Below, in pieces: positions 1 to 12,881 of a DNA stretch of 64,000 nt (position 1 is its first letter; every line of letters begins with the position of its first letter). The DNA is taken from the NCBI GenBank assembly GCA_963966185.1, contig CAWZYM010000301.1, forward strand, positions 1,667,501 to 1,731,500. The letters are read 5' to 3'. The notes under the pieces are model-generated. The model searched no databases and had not been told where the DNA came from. It saw only the letters and a program-made list of their open reading frames with translations. Both the position numbers and the translations under genes were made by a program. The stretch is from Rhabditoides inermis (Eukaryota > Nematoda > Chromadorea > Rhabditida > Rhabditidae).

Positions 1-1
1 T

Positions 2-440
2 AGTCCTTTGGATAAAATTGATCATCCATATTTTAACTTCAAGCCCAGGACTTACAGAAGACCTCACAAGAAACGCGGTTCCGGTGTTATTTCCAAAAAC
101 CACGCTACGTTTACGGACCAAGTTGTTTTAAATGCGCTAGAACACAAACTTTGGTGGGAAAAATTCATTTACATTTCTTGTTTACCAGATAAATCCAAAA
201 ACCGTTTATTAGCGTATTTACTGGAGCATCGATCCGAAGAAAACCTTACTAAACTAGAAGTTTTACTTGCTACCTATTTTTGGTCTAAGGATCGTCTTCC
301 AGATAAAACCCCTATATTGACCGATGCTATCATTTTGAAAATGCCCTATTTATATCCTGAAGTAGAAAAGCTTGGTCTCAACTACTATTTGAACCGTAAA
401 ATATGTTCCGATATACTTAATCGTACAGTCTTTTACACAT
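2..440 (+). CDS. unidentified partial coding stretch
   Basis: An open frame enters from the left edge and runs through a charged, aromatic-rich sequence (for example LPDKSKNRLLAYL and KLGLNYYLNRK) before reaching a TGTC repeat near base 463, where it only encodes CLSV repeats. The true exon probably ends before the repeat. I do not recognise the protein; a leucine-rich-repeat-like pattern is possible but weak. It is more AT-rich than the PLC exons that follow and does not resemble the N-terminal PH or EF-hand region of PLC gamma. It is either an exon of another gene or a gene inside a large PLC intron. Confidence 0.4.
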
Positions 441-460
441 ATTACCTTTTTCTGCAATTT

Positions 461-562
<102 letters not shown>

Positions 563-851
563 ACTATGTCACTCTCTGATACATTTCTGTGATATTCTTA
601 TTCCTCCGGATATGTGATAATTACGTGTAACACCATGGTCCTGTACTGACGAGCTAGTTAGCCTTGGACCCACCATGGTGTGAATCTACCGTGTAAGGTA
701 GCGTTATTTTACTTTTAATACGTGCTCATTTCCTGTCTGCAGGTTAATGGGTCGAAACAGGACACTGTTTCTAGTATCTACGTGGTTACAAGTGGTTACG
801 TTATGATTTTGTCGTACGTGTTCTCTCTTTATAATTATTACTCTTTCTTCA

Positions 852-905
<54 letters not shown>

Positions 906-1010
906 CTCACACACATACACATTCTCGCTTTCTTGATATCTCGCTTCTTCGCTTTCTCTCTCTCTCTCTCTCTCCCTCTCTCTCTCGCTTTCTTACGCGC
1001 TCTCATTAAC
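852..1010. repeat. CTGT and CT microsatellite cluster
   Basis: A short CTGT run followed by CT repeats and interrupted CTCTC stretches, just before the first visible PLC gamma exon. It may supply part of the polypyrimidine tract of the acceptor at 1017-1019. Confidence 0.9.
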
Positions 1011-1019
1011 ACATTCCAG

Positions 1020-1203
1020 GAGGAGATGACGTTCGAAGTGTTCTCGAAGGCGGCTCGGCAACTTATCTACCTTCACCAGGTGTGTCTGATAAAGTAGGCT
1101 GTCTCTCATTTTCTCGCTTTACAGCTCTTCAGCAGTCACTTCACAGTGCTCTCCGACGACGGCAGTCATGTGTCTTTCAACAACTTCCTCAGGTGAGTGA
1201 ATG

Positions 1204-1249
<46 letters not shown>

Positions 1250-1725
1250 GCTTGCAGATTTCTGAAGGACATGCAGAACGACGAGCAGCTGTCATCGCAC
1301 CGAGAGAGGGCGAGCGAGTTTCTCAGGAGGTATGTGTAGGACAGTTGTGGTGGTCCGTTCTCCTCTCCTTGTGCATTCGAGTGTTGCAGGTACATCCGGG
1401 AGGTGGATCCGAGTCGCGACGTGCCGACGCCCACTCTCACTGTCATGGAGGTGGGTAGATGAGTCACACATTCTGGGATGGAGCAAGCTGGATTGTGATG
1501 AGCCACATTTATGTGATGGATAGTTTATTGACTGTTTCAGTTCAACGAGTTTCTGTTCTCGCGCGAGAACTCGATTTGGGACTCTATGAACGAGAAGGTG
1601 GGTTGTTGCTGGGTTTTTTGTTACTTGTTTGTTGTCAGGTTGTGCACGATATGACGCGTCCTCTGTCGCACTACTGGGTCGCGAGCAGTCACAACACGTG
1701 AGTTGAGGAGAGAGAGAGAGAAAGG

Positions 1726-1785
<60 letters not shown>

Positions 1786-4700
1786 GAGATAGGACGATAG
1801 GAGGGGGATCTTGTTTGCAGGTATTTGACTGGCGACCAGCTTCGATCCGAGTCCTCTCTCGACTCTTATTCGCGCGCTCTTCTCATGGGATGCCGCTGCA
1901 TCGAGCGTGAGTGTTTGTATGTTTTCCTGTTAGAAGGAATTTTGTTAGAGCAAACTCTCCGTTTGGTGGTTGTGACACTAATTGTTTGATGAATTGCAGT
2001 GGACTGCTGGGACGGTCAGAAGAAGTCGAACTCGACCGAGTTCCTCGACATTGTCATCTACCACGGCTACACGATGACGAGCAAGCTGCTGCTGCGAGAC
2101 GTGCTCCAGACCATCAAGCACTACGCGTTCATCAACAGCGAGTGAGTGGGCGCGGGGTGTGGCGGGCAGAGGTAGTCGGATGCGAGGCGAGACTCCACCA
2201 TGTTCCAGGTACCCAGTGATTCTGTCTATCGAGGACAACTGTTCCGTGCCGGCGCAGCGTCTCCTCGCACAAGAAATCAAGGAGATTCTCGGGGATCTGC
2301 TCCTGTCACAGCCGGTCAGTGAGACGAGAAACGAGTTGTTTCGGCTGCTAGGATGTCGACTCGCCTCCCCTGTGTCTTGGCTGTCATTTAGCCATTGGTT
2401 AGAAGGAAAGAAGGATCATGGGATAGAGCGTGATGTTTATGTGTTTAGTTTCTAACTATGTTTAGGTGAGTCGGGACGAGACGCAGCTGCCTTCGCCGGC
2501 TGCTCTCAAGAAGAAGATCATTCTCAAGCACAAGAAACTGGCAGTCGAGAGTGAGGAGCTGGCGATTGCTGTCCACGACGAATGTGAGTTTTTTTCTTCT
2601 TCAAAAGTTTTGTCAAAAAGTAACGAATTATGTATACTTGGAAATAAATTGGTCCGTTCATCACGAATCCAAAACGACTATTTGAATTGGCGCTCAAATA
2701 AAGTTACAGTATGATATAATTGACTGAGTATCCGTTTATTGTTTTTTTTCTTTGTTTTCTATGATTCTGTTCTGATTTTCATTCATTTATTCTTCGCCCG
2801 ACGCGGTGTGCTCTAACCCATTTATTAACCTGGTACGGTTCTAACTGCCCTTTCTCATTACATCATGGACGTGAAGGTATGTTTTATTTATTTTCTGATC
2901 AATTTATTCCAATAACTGTCAGCCGCTTGACTCTGGAGCCACTCCCTGCGATGGCAACCAGGAGCCGCTTGCCGCTTCAGTGATCACTGTCACCTCGAAG
3001 ACGCAGTCTGTTAGAGACAGGATCGTCCCGTCATCATACAGAGAGCCGCAGTATCCCGCCCCGGACTTCCACCCCGCCTCGTCCGTTGCTTCGCAGAGCG
3101 AGGAGTCGCTCATCTCCATCCCGCCCTACGATCCCGCCGCCAGCGGCCAGGTCAACGAATGGAGGACCTCAACGAATGGAGGAGATCGAGTCGACCAGGG
3201 ATCGCTATTTGATGCCGCTTTGTGGCGAACGAGCATGGAGATACAGTCTTCTACCGCAAACCTCAACTCGTATGTCGGACAGATGGTGGCTTCTGCGACA
3301 TCGCTGTCAAACCAGACCGTGCCTCTTGCTGGTCCGACGTGGGCGCCTCATGGTCTCGCCGGAAACTGCCCCACCAGCATGCCTGCTGATGGATCCCGAG
3401 GGGTGTTGTCCCCGCATCTCAACATTACTCTTCCCATCCAGTGCGTTAATCCGCAGACTGATGAGACGACCAAGCGCGAGATGGAGATCCTGCGGGAGAT
3501 CATCGATAACGACAAGGTACGATTGTAATTACATAGTTTACTTGTTTTTTTTTGTTTTTGTTTTTTTTAATATTTCAGGCGTACATTGTCAACCTGGAGG
3601 AAGAGGTGTCCAGTCTGAGGACTCGTCTACGAAAGGCGGAGAGGAAGCAGGATGTCCTGGAGAGGAGGCTCCGTCGTCTCGAGGAGAAGACCGACCCGCC
3701 TCGTCATCGTCACCTCTCGGACCGCAACAACAGGCGCTGATATGCGCTTCTTCTCCCTCACTAAACCGTCTGATCAGCCGCCCCCTCGTGTATATCGCAT
3801 GATAATCAATTTATGTGCGGATGCATCAACATTGTACATAACCCGCTGAAGATTGTTTATTCTTGAGATAAAACTTTTTTGAATACTATGTTTTCATGGA
3901 CAATTTAGATGAAAAATTAACACTCGATGGATTTGGCTGGTAATACTGGACTGAAATTAGATAATTTTAAATATGATATACATGTTGTTTGCAGTGCAAG
4001 ACACGGACATTCTGTCTCGCGAGTGTGTGCGCCGTGGCATCCTCTGGCTGCGCAACTCGGTCACCAATGTGAGTGGGGAGAGATCACGGGATGGTGATCA
4101 CTCTTGACATCTTCACTTCTCTTTGCAGGAGTGGACGTCGCACGTGTTCGTGCTGTTCGCAGACCGGCTGTGCTACATGCTGGAAGCGTGCGCCGGCGAC
4201 ACCTGCCCTGTCGATTCGATCAGCATGAAGAGCGAGGACGAAATCGAGGTGAGCATCCCGTGTCCAATTCTCTCATATTTCAAATTACTTCCCTTTTATT
4301 AAAAAAAATACAAAAAAAATCATGAAATTCCTGTTGATCGTTTCTAGATGTTTGCGAATGTTTCTGTCAATTTCCCGAAAAAAACTCTAAATCGGATGAA
4401 AAGATGATAAACACACCGTCTCCTTAATATGTCTGATTGTAGGACGAAGGCCCATCTGGCCTGGATGTGCGGCCTGAGGAGATGCACGTGACAGAGGAGT
4501 GGTTCCACGGTCGGATCGACCGGCAGGCGGCCGTGACTCGTCTGTTGGAGCACAAGGAGAAGGGCAACGGGGTGTTCCTCGTGCGAGACTCGACCACATT
4601 CATCGGAGACTACAGCCTCTCGTTCGTCCACGCCGGACAGGTGCACCACTGCCGCATCAAGACCACCATGCAGGACGGTGAGATGAGAACGGATCACATC

Positions 4701-5228
4701 GATTGATTTTCGATTGATTTGCAGGCGAGAAGAAGTACTACTTCCTAGCGAACAAGCAGATGGACACACTCTACACACTCATCTCCTACTACACCAAGGT
4801 ATATCGATCGGTTATCGATTGAATAATAGGGTATGTTTGTAGGTGATGTTGGCGACTCCGAAGTTCCATGCCTATCTGGCCACGCCTTGTCCCCAGCCGC
4901 AGCCGCACCTCGAAATGCCGTGAGTATTCATGTGTGGTGTTGTATATGTGCAATGTGTGCTTGTTTGAGGTGGTTCTCGGATTCGGCGGACAAGCAGCGG
5001 GCGGAGGAGCTGCTGAACATGGTGAAGGAGGACGGCGCTTTCCTCATCCGATACTCGAGCAGCGACAAAAACGTCTTCGTCCTGTCACTCAGGTGAGGGA
5101 GAAGGGGGATAGGGGATATACGGTATTGTGAGAAAAAATGATGTCTTTCAGGGTGGATGGCGAGTTCTGGCACTATCGGCTGAAGCGCGACGGACGCATC
5201 TTTGTCGTCAACCAGACGGTGAGTCACC

Positions 5229-5272
<44 letters not shown>

Positions 5273-6233
5273 ATTGTCCTTTCAGGTGTTCGAGAATCTC
5301 AACCAGATAGTGGAGTACTATGGCACGCGGGACTTTGTCCGCGGAATCAGCCTCAAGTATCCGGTGTGTTTTCCACATGTATGCTGTTGTATGTGTTTGC
5401 CTGTCAGGTGAACGAGCACGACGTGGGTCTGTATGCGAGTGCGGAGCGAGCAGCCGCCGCCGCCCCCGGATGCTACATGGAACTCAAGGACCTGGAGAAA
5501 GAGGTGCGCACATAGGGACACGTATCGATACAGTGATTGTGATTCAATGGGTGGAGTATGCCTAATTGAATTGGATAAAGTTTCCCTTTCTACACGTAAT
5601 TTGCTGTGTCAGCTCAATGTGATGAATTTATGGGAGACAAATGTAGAAGTTGACGTTTGTATTTGAGGTGCAAGCTCGGGCGCTGCGTCCCTACCGCGCC
5701 ACTTCGGACGATGAGCTCACCTTCCCCGTCAACGCACTCATCACCGTGCTCAGAAAAGAGGTAGGGAGGAGACTGATTGAGAAACATAGTACTTAAAAAA
5801 GAAATGGCATGATTAGTATCTGTTACTATCGCCTTTATATGTTCAGGAGCAGTTGTGGCGTGGTCGGTATGGCTCGCAGATTGGCTGGTTCCCGCCGGCC
5901 TATGTCAGCGAGATCGTCCCCGAAAGAGCGGCCAGGGAGGCGAATCAGGGTGAGTGACGGCACATGATTCGCATTGCCTATTTCGTTACAGATCTGACTA
6001 TTATTTTTGTTTGTTTTCTTGTGTTTTGTGATCTCGTGTGTGTTGCAGAGGCGCAGTTCGGTGTGATCGAGTTGGCGGGTGTTCTGGTGGAGAGAATGCA
6101 ACAGGGGGAGACAGACAGACCACACGCCGTCAAAATCACACAGGCAGGACAACACTGGAAGGAGAACGCGTGGCTGCTGGCAGCAGGGTGTGAGTGAAGG
6201 GGGTGGGGAGGGGGAGGGAGGGAGGGAGAGAGA

Positions 6234-6275
<42 letters not shown>

Positions 6276-9200
6276 CTCCATTGCAGCGCCCGAGGAGGCA
6301 GACGACTGGTGCAATCAGCTTCTCGATTTGACGAGAAGCGTCAATGACAAGGTGAGAAAGTTGATGAATGTGATATCGTATGTGAGAACTAGAGAGTATC
6401 AACACTTGGTTGCATGGACTGTTCGTTGCACTACTATCTCTGTGGTTGTAGATCTCGTACCTGCGCAACCGGGAGAACTCTGCGCGCATCGCCGCCGAGC
6501 TGTCCAACCTGGTCGTCTACTGTCAGGTATCGCTTACATGCCTCCTGTCCATACTTAGCGTCATCTATATGTCTCTATCACACAACGCCCGTCGAACTGT
6601 CATATAATTGGCATCATTATCATCCTTTCCGTTGCTCGATTCCCTAATACTCTCTGTTTCCAGGCAGTGCCTTTCGACCCTGATCATATCACGGACGGCA
6701 GCTTCTACGAGATGTGCTCGTTCAGGTAAGATATAGTTGTTTTTCGGAACATCGTGGGTGGTCTGTTTCATCTGCGAGTTAATAAAGTAGGCCTATGGAG
6801 TGAAGGATCTACCTGTTTACTTTTCTTCCGTGAGTGGTGCTGTGTTTTCAGTGAGAACCGTCTTGACAAGTTGCTCGACAAAGGACTCGTACAGTTCAAT
6901 CAGGTATGGTAGTGTGCATTATATGTTTCTTCTTGAAATCATGTTCAGTTGTATAGTCGGATTGGATCCTATATGCCATCCGTGACATTTCACATGTTGT
7001 GCAGTTTTGTGCAACACAACATGTATGTCATCGAATATCCAAAACGCTTCCATTAGTAGGAATCGAACTCGTGGACAAACCGCAGCGATTGTGCGCTGGC
7101 GGCGCACACTACCACTGCGCCATTGAGGCTCATACTCAGAGGTCATTGAATTTCGCAGATATGTTTGCTCGTTATCTCTCATCATTGTACACTGAAGAGG
7201 CCAGTGGAGCTAAATGAGCTCTCTCTTCGATCTTCTAACGACTGCCTCTATGGCGCAGTGGTAGTGTGCGCCGCCAGCGCACAATCGCTGCGGCTTGTCC
7301 ACGGGTTCGATTCCTACTAATGGAAGCGTTTTGGATATTTGATGACATACATGTTGTGTTGCACAAAACTGCACAACATGTGAAATGTCACGGATTAGAA
7401 TTAGAATTGTTTATCTCGAATCAAATAGCACATTACAATTATGTAAATTACGGCAAGGTTACGGTAAAATACAGTAATGCAACGCCTACTGCGAGTCCCA
7501 ATAACACGGATATCGGTAGTCCAGTGGATGCGTGCGTGCTGTTGGTGGTGCTTGACATCCCCTGCTTGCGGCTTCTGGGGAAGTTTCGATCTCGGCGGCG
7601 GAAGATCCGGGCTTCAACGATCGATCGCGAAGAGACGTCTCCGAGAGTTTCATCGTCTTCGAGGATTCCTCTCCAGTCTCAATGCCGTAGATGTAGAGAG
7701 TAGCAAAATCGAGTACCAGTCCAGTTAGTGTCCTCCGCCGCACAGCATTGTTCAGGGGTCGGGGGAATAGCAGGGGAAGGCACGCGACCGCGCGCTAGCA
7801 GAGAAAGGAAAGGAATGAGGAAAGGAAAGGAAAGGCACGGATGGCATATAGGATCCAATCCGACTATAGTAGTATAAATCAATGGACAAGCTATTCCTGG
7901 ATAAAATAGAAATGACATGTGCTCTGATTGCAGCGTCAACTGTCGCGGGTGTACCCGCAGGGCAGTCGAGTGACGTCATCGAACTACGCCCCCGTGGCTA
8001 TGTGGAATGCGGGCTGTCACATGGTGGGTGGGGGAGGGGGAGAGGGAATGAGAAGAGCGTGTATCCACTTCCTCTACCGAGTCTGAGTATGAGTATCGTA
8101 CATTAACAGTCGATAACAGTCTATAGTATTGATGTGCGTATGTGACTGACGATGGACCACTCTCTCTATGCAGGTGGCCCTCAACTACCAGACGGGCGAC
8201 AAGCCGATGCAGCTCAATCAGGTGTGTGCTACATGTTCCCTGATTTGCAGCTATTCACTACTTTGCTGCTGGACATGAGTTATTGACTATTATAAACATT
8301 TGAGGGCAAGTTCATGGCGAACGGGCAGTGCGGGTTCGTGCTGAAGCCGGGATACATGCTCGACGAGGGATTCGATCCCATGCAGGGAGAGAAGGTTGGC
8401 AGAGATACAGAAGAGGAATGTTTGTGAAACATGTATTTTGCAGGTGATGACGTCGTGTCCAGTGACTCTGACGGTGCAGGTGATTGGTGGAAGACATCTC
8501 AGTCGGAGAGACAAAGCCAAGGTGAGGAAGGAGGGGGGAGAGACGACTGGAGTATCGACTGGATCGACACTTTGGCCTATTGATTGGATTGCGATCCGAT
8601 TTCTGAGCGTCCTGATCCACTATGTGATGTGATTAGAGTGACGAGAAGTTGACGAATAATCGAAGAGGGATTATTGCTTCCCTTTCAGGGTATCTGCTCT
8701 CCATTTGTGGAATTGGAGTTGATCGGTCTGCCGTGTGACGAGAAGATATACAAGACCAGGACTATCGGTTAGTGCTTATTAATGTTTGTATTTTGTGTTA
8801 TAATTTTTCTACGTCAAAAGTCATGATCAACTTGGTAATATTCTGCCCGTTATCCATGCATGTTCAAGTACATCCTCTTTTGCAGCGTCGAACGGGCTGA
8901 ATCCTCTGTGGAATCAGACGTTCGTTTTCCACGTGCGCTGTCCCGAACTAGCTATGATTCGATTCCTGGTGAGTGGGCGGAGCTACAATGGGCGTGGTCT
9001 GGATGGGGCGGAGTGAGAAGGGCGTGGCATGGCTAGTTGTGTTGCAGGTGGAGGACGGTGACTTTGTGGGTCCGAAGACGGATCCGTTCATCGGACAGGC
9101 AGTGTTTCCCCTCGATTCCATCCGCACAGGTGGGAGGAAAAGATACACATTCTAGAGTTCTTACTTCTTACGCTTTACAGCATTCTCTCCCCTGCCATGT

Positions 9201-9629
9201 CTCGTGAAATAATAATTTTCGTAAGATTGGACTCAATCTGTTTTACTCGCGATCTCGATATATGCAATGCATGTGAATCCTCCCCATCTGATATGTGAAC
9301 ATCTCGATGTGATATGTGTTGACAGGCTACCGCTCGGTTCCCCTCCGCAACCAGCACAGCGAGGAGCTCGAGCTGTCCTCCCTCCTCGTACTAGTACACA
9401 TGCACAAGCTAGGAGAGTGCGGACAGACCATACGCAGCGCGCACTCCGTCCTACAGGTACGCTGATACTGTAGGTTACTGTAGATGTTATTCTGGTATTT
9501 TGTTATGCTTTATAGTTACTGTAGGGTTGGTGTGATTGATTTCATTGATGCTCAGGCGAATCGCTCCGTGTTCGCGGCTGGCAGGGCACACTCGCTCACA
9601 AGTTCGAGGTAGGGAAAGAGAGAAAGGGC

Positions 9630-9684
<55 letters not shown>

Positions 9685-10128
9685 AGCGACTGGTTCCCGT
9701 TGCAGGATGCCTTCGTTCGATCTTGGCTCCTCCCCCTCCCTACCATCTCCCATCGATCGATTGTCGACCGATGTCGAAAGGAAGCTCACTCTACAAACGC
9801 AGGTAAGAAATTCAGTGGCAGAGTGTTTTAAATTTAAAAAAGTCTGAAACCCTCTGACGATGTGTGTTGAGGGCTCGTCTTCGACGGAAACGACTCCGAC
9901 TGGGATCGTCGCGAAGAGAAGCCTCGGCAGCATCTCCACAGAGGGAAGAAGCATGAGTGTCGACTCCAATGAGTGAGTACAGTAATGGTTACTGTGCTTA
10001 TGGAATAGCCTAAATTGTGTGTTACTATATCCTCTATTTGTTTCAGTGTTCCTCTGAAGAAGTCGAGTATGATCGGTCGATTGTTCAAGTTCCAGAAGAA
10101 AGACAAGGAAAAGTCGACGGAGAAGTGA
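1020..10128 (+). CDS. plc-3: phospholipase C gamma, 5' truncated
   Basis: Receptor-linked enzyme that cleaves PIP2 to IP3 and diacylglycerol at the plasma membrane. More than 20 exons can be joined. Order: end of the EF-hand region (1020-1540); catalytic X box (about 1560-2584) with SSHNTYLTG, RCIELDCWDG and VIYHGYT; first half of a split PH domain (3995-4260); N-SH2 (about 4480-4800, GVFLVRDS); C-SH2 (4970-5350, AFLIRYSS); SH3 (5668-5960, GWFPPAYV); second PH half (6048-6350); Y box (6450-8395, [14 protein letters not shown]); C2 (8440-9450); and a serine-rich tail ending in a basic stretch. This SH2-SH2-SH3 array inside a split PH domain is specific to PLC gamma. The N-terminal PH and EF-hand exons are not visible. 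The X box has a longer insert after the conserved WDG than vertebrate PLC gamma. The intron 2585-3994 contains another gene, and the intron 6904-7932 contains a palindromic element. A candidate AATAAA lies near 10397. Confidence 0.95.
1208..1247. repeat. GA microsatellite in PLC gamma intron
   Basis: Nearly pure GA run inside a short intron, between the donor and a cag acceptor. Equivalent arrays lie in PLC introns at 1709-1782, 6199-6273 and 9640-9681, and a CT array lies at 5236-5271. Confidence 0.95.
2865..3740 (+). CDS. coiled-coil protein gene nested in a PLC gamma intron
   Basis: Three exons (2865-2876, 2923-3516, 3579-3740) on the host strand, with canonical GT-AG introns, give a protein of about 255 residues. 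The start MDVK is an exon of only 12 bases; the second exon then reads in frame. The N-terminal two thirds is rich in Ser, Pro and Thr with no domain I recognise. The last 70 residues form a likely coiled coil ([11 protein letters not shown], then [20 protein letters not shown]) with a basic end ([12 protein letters not shown]). The next host exon resumes at 3995 in the correct PLC frame, so this is an independent gene, not a PLC exon. Layout and an intron at the start of the coiled coil match the gene at 16728-18129, so the two may be paralogues. Function unknown. Confidence 0.75.
6952..7868. repeat. large inverted repeat with tRNA-like arms
   Basis: The left arm (6952-7129) is repeated in reverse complement at 7243-7394 plus 7836-7868. 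The loop between arms is about 110 bases. Each arm carries a tRNA-like promoter block: a box-A-like TGGCGCAGTGGTAG, a GTGCG/CGCAC stem and a box-B-like GGTTCGATTCC, read on the plus strand in the right arm. Each arm also has a small hairpin, ACATGTTGTG paired with CACAACATGT. The T stem and acceptor do not pair well, so this looks like tRNA-derived SINE material rather than a working tRNA. The whole structure lies in the intron that splits the PLC gamma Y box. Confidence 0.8.
7395..7835. mobile_element. 441-bp insertion with CACGGA target duplication
   Basis: The right arm of the inverted repeat is interrupted here, while the left arm is continuous and so acts as the empty site. The insertion is bounded by CACGGA at 7389-7394 and 7836-7841. 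It begins TTAGAATTAGAATTG and ends in a decayed AAAGG repeat. It has no convincing coding capacity. A short non-autonomous retroelement is the simplest explanation; the orientation is unclear because both ends have simple-repeat character. Confidence 0.75.
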
Positions 10129-10850
10129 GGGAAGGGACGAATACGCGTGTACATATATATTGTTATTTATTATTCAGTCTCGAATCACACATTCTAGTAT
10201 GCCACACTCTCGTCTCCTTGAATCGTTAGATCCGAATTCCTAGTCACTTTGTTTCCAGATTGTATAGGTTGTTTTATGGAAACATCTCTTTGTGTTGTCA
10301 GCACATCTGGGTGTTTCTTTGATAGTTTATGTTTGTTTCATGTGCCGATTCTTTCGCTCACTCTGTGATTCTGTTTGTTTCTATTTTCTCGACGTAAAAT
10401 AAACGTTTTTTGTATAAAAATATGAACAAATCATTTTGCGCGGTACTACTACAGAAAAGACAGAATACGTGGCCCGTTTTTTTCCATTGAGTTTGTGATA
10501 TTAATAAAAAAGATCACATATTTGATCCAATTTCGTTGTTTTCTCATATTGATATCTTCTGTTTTATGATAGTTCATTTTTCTAGTGTTGAGAATGTGCA
10601 AATACAACATCTTTTTCAGTAGAATTATTGTTCGTGCGCGGAATGTAGCCTCCCATTGCCGGCTAAATATTTGAATTCTTGCGCAAAAGACTGTGGCGAG
10701 AGGAGAGGGTGCAGACGGCGAGAGCGCGTGTCTCTCCATTCCCCCATTGTCTCTCGCAATAAAGTAGTCCGCGCGGCCACTGTATGTATATATTTTCTTT
10801 CTCTATGAATTTGTCCTTCGTCATTTATCAAAATGCTTTATCGCCTTTTA
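10129..10850. other. PLC gamma 3' end and intergenic DNA
   Basis: Holds the PLC gamma 3' untranslated region with a likely AATAAA near 10397, then AT-rich DNA without a gene I can support. Confidence 0.6.
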
Positions 10851-10961
10851 GGAGGAAGACAGAAGAAAGCTACGTTCTCAGCACTCTTCGTATCCTGACA
10901 ACTAATGGAAGCCTTGATAATGTGAAGTTAGTTCGTTTTATTCTTCCGCATTTTTCCCAGG

Positions 10962-11029
10962 ATGCATCCAACGTGCTGGCTGCTTCTCATATTCTCACTG
11001 GTGTCCACTATAACGACAGTATGCGATTG

Positions 11030-11070
<41 letters not shown>

Positions 11071-11330
11071 TTTCAGATCACATGCAAAGATATATTCTAT
11101 GAGTTCGAACATAGTGTGGTAGAGAGAAAAGAATACAAGCCATACAAGGAACCCTATCAATACAGTCCGGAGACCGATATGAAAACGGCCATAATACACT
11201 GTATTAGATATTGTATTTGTGAGTTTGAAAGGAGAGAGAGAGAGGGGAGATAGAGAAAGAGAGAGATAGAGATAGAGAGAGAGAAAGAGACAGAGACAGA
11301 GAGAGGGAGAGAGGGAGAGGGAGGGAGAGA

Positions 11331-11376
<46 letters not shown>

Positions 11377-11516
11377 GAGAGAGCTTTCAGCCGAATCGAA
11401 CGACGCCCAGTGGTGCTACATGATATCGGTGTACTACAATCAGACTTTCTTCTGTCAGATGTTTCTCGGAGGCGGTTCATTTGATGTCAACAATCTCCCG
11501 GGGACGAAAAAGAGGT

Positions 11517-11567
<51 letters not shown>

Positions 11568-11700
11568 CTTTTCTTTATCTTTATCTTACCTAACTGATCA
11601 CCCACAGGTTCTTCTTCCGCATCTTTCTACCCACACACCCCTGTGCGAACGACACCGACTTCTCACTACATACCGCGGTAAAAAACAGATACAGACTGTA
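10962..11700 (+). CDS. small secreted protein, complete family copy
   Basis: The start MHPTCWLLLIFSLVSTITT is a clear signal peptide. It is followed by exons reading CKDIFYEFEHSVVERKEY and KEPYQYSPETDMKTAI, then WCYMISVYYNQTFFCQMF with GGGSFDVNNLPGTKK, then FFFRIFLPTHPCANDTDFSL. It carries several cysteines, as in extracellular proteins. The intron after the signal peptide contains an AT microsatellite (11035-11067) and the next one a GA array (11232-11386). The start codon lies one base after a cag acceptor, consistent with trans-splicing. The end is taken at the stop near 11700; a further exon is possible. Partial copies lie at 15434 and 15930. Family and function are not recognised. Confidence 0.6.
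11232..11386. repeat. GA-rich microsatellite
   Basis: About 150 bases of GA repeats with GGGA and AAAGA interruptions, inside an intron of the secreted-protein gene. A CT array lies in the next intron at 11520-11563. Confidence 0.93.
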
Positions 11701-12881
11701 AAAGACGTATTTTGAATATTTACACAATACAAATGTATGCTTGTATGTACTTCATCCCGCGACTAGTTTTTAGAATTTGTATGTCTTGTCTCTTGTACGT
11801 CGAGCTTTTTATGCATCTGTCAATAAACTATTTAAAATTGCGGGAGCACAGACGCGAAATGATGAATAGTGAAACTATTTTTCCGTGGGTTCCTGGGGCA
11901 GCTTACGATTCTTTCGGGGGTCGACTTACTGTCATGCGGTGTGATGCCTCCTGCAGAACACCGGAAAAAAACCCCGATCCTGACGGTACGAGGAGGCGTT
12001 CGACCGATGAGACCAAGGACGGCTGCCGCAGTCTCTGGAGAAGATGGGCGTCGACGAGGGATACCTGACCGCACTCTTCGACTGCTATCAGGACAGCTGT
12101 CTATCACTGAAGCTATGAGTGAAGCATCGTCTTATTCGCGAAGTCACAAGCCACAAATGTCGGAGGCTGAACTGCTGAACAGATGCTGAACGACGCGAGC
12201 TATGAGACCGGACTAAATTAAAAAAGGGATTGTGCAGAAAGACTCCGTTAATTCGAACTCACGTCAGTTATTCCCGGACGGAGTGATAAAGATGGACGGA
12301 GAGCTATGTCTCTCAACAGCACCAACACGCTCGAGGAGGAGATGAGAAGAAGGACACGCGCTGGCCGGGCAGCCATCTGCAGTATATAGGAGATCCTCGC
12401 TACTGTAAAAAATCGGGACTTGAAAGCTAACCTCTTCGATCTTTCGGTTCTACCTGCCCCCTGTTACGTCCTGCCAGAAAGGAGTCCGGTCTAGAGTTCG
12501 ACTGTTTCCCGTGTTCAGTTCATCCAGGAGTGCGGACGGCCTATCCAGCGGCAGCGTGGAGGCAAGGGGAAGAAAGACGTCCATGCGGAAAAGTCGCCCA
12601 ACGGGAGTCGTTTGTCTCCGCCAGTATTTGACTGCCATAGTTTTTTTCTAATATTTTTTTTCTTATCACAGTAGTTGGTAGTTTATCATAGTGATAGTGC
12701 ACAAAAATCAACTATTGTTTTTCTGAAGAAATAAATATACGTTGTCGAATGAGTGCATCGATGGACACTCATTCGAACTTCGACCTTACGGCTCTTGTTC
12801 TTACATATGGTGATATACAGATAAACGCATACAAAACAACAAAACAAATACAAATTGTTGTTTCTGTGGTTAATAGATAAC
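11701..12881. other. intergenic or degenerate DNA
   Basis: Apart from the possible remnant at 11990-12115, I see no intact exon chain. AATAAA near 11823 could serve the secreted-protein gene. Confidence 0.5.
11990..12115 (+). pseudogene. possible remnant of a p32/C1QBP-like C-terminus
   Basis: One frame reads YEEAFDR, a stop, then DQGRLPQSLEKMGVDEGYLT ending at a stop. The pattern (acidic start, LxxSLxxxGVDE, aromatic helix) recalls the end of mitochondrial p32/MAM33 proteins, but the match is short and carries an in-frame stop, so the identity is tentative. Confidence 0.2.

Noticed and set aside
7250..7325. Functional tRNA (Gly-like loop) in the PLC gamma intron
   Set aside because: Box A and B are good and the anticodon stem pairs, but the acceptor and T stem do not. 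It is present in both arms of an inverted repeat, as expected of SINE-like material.
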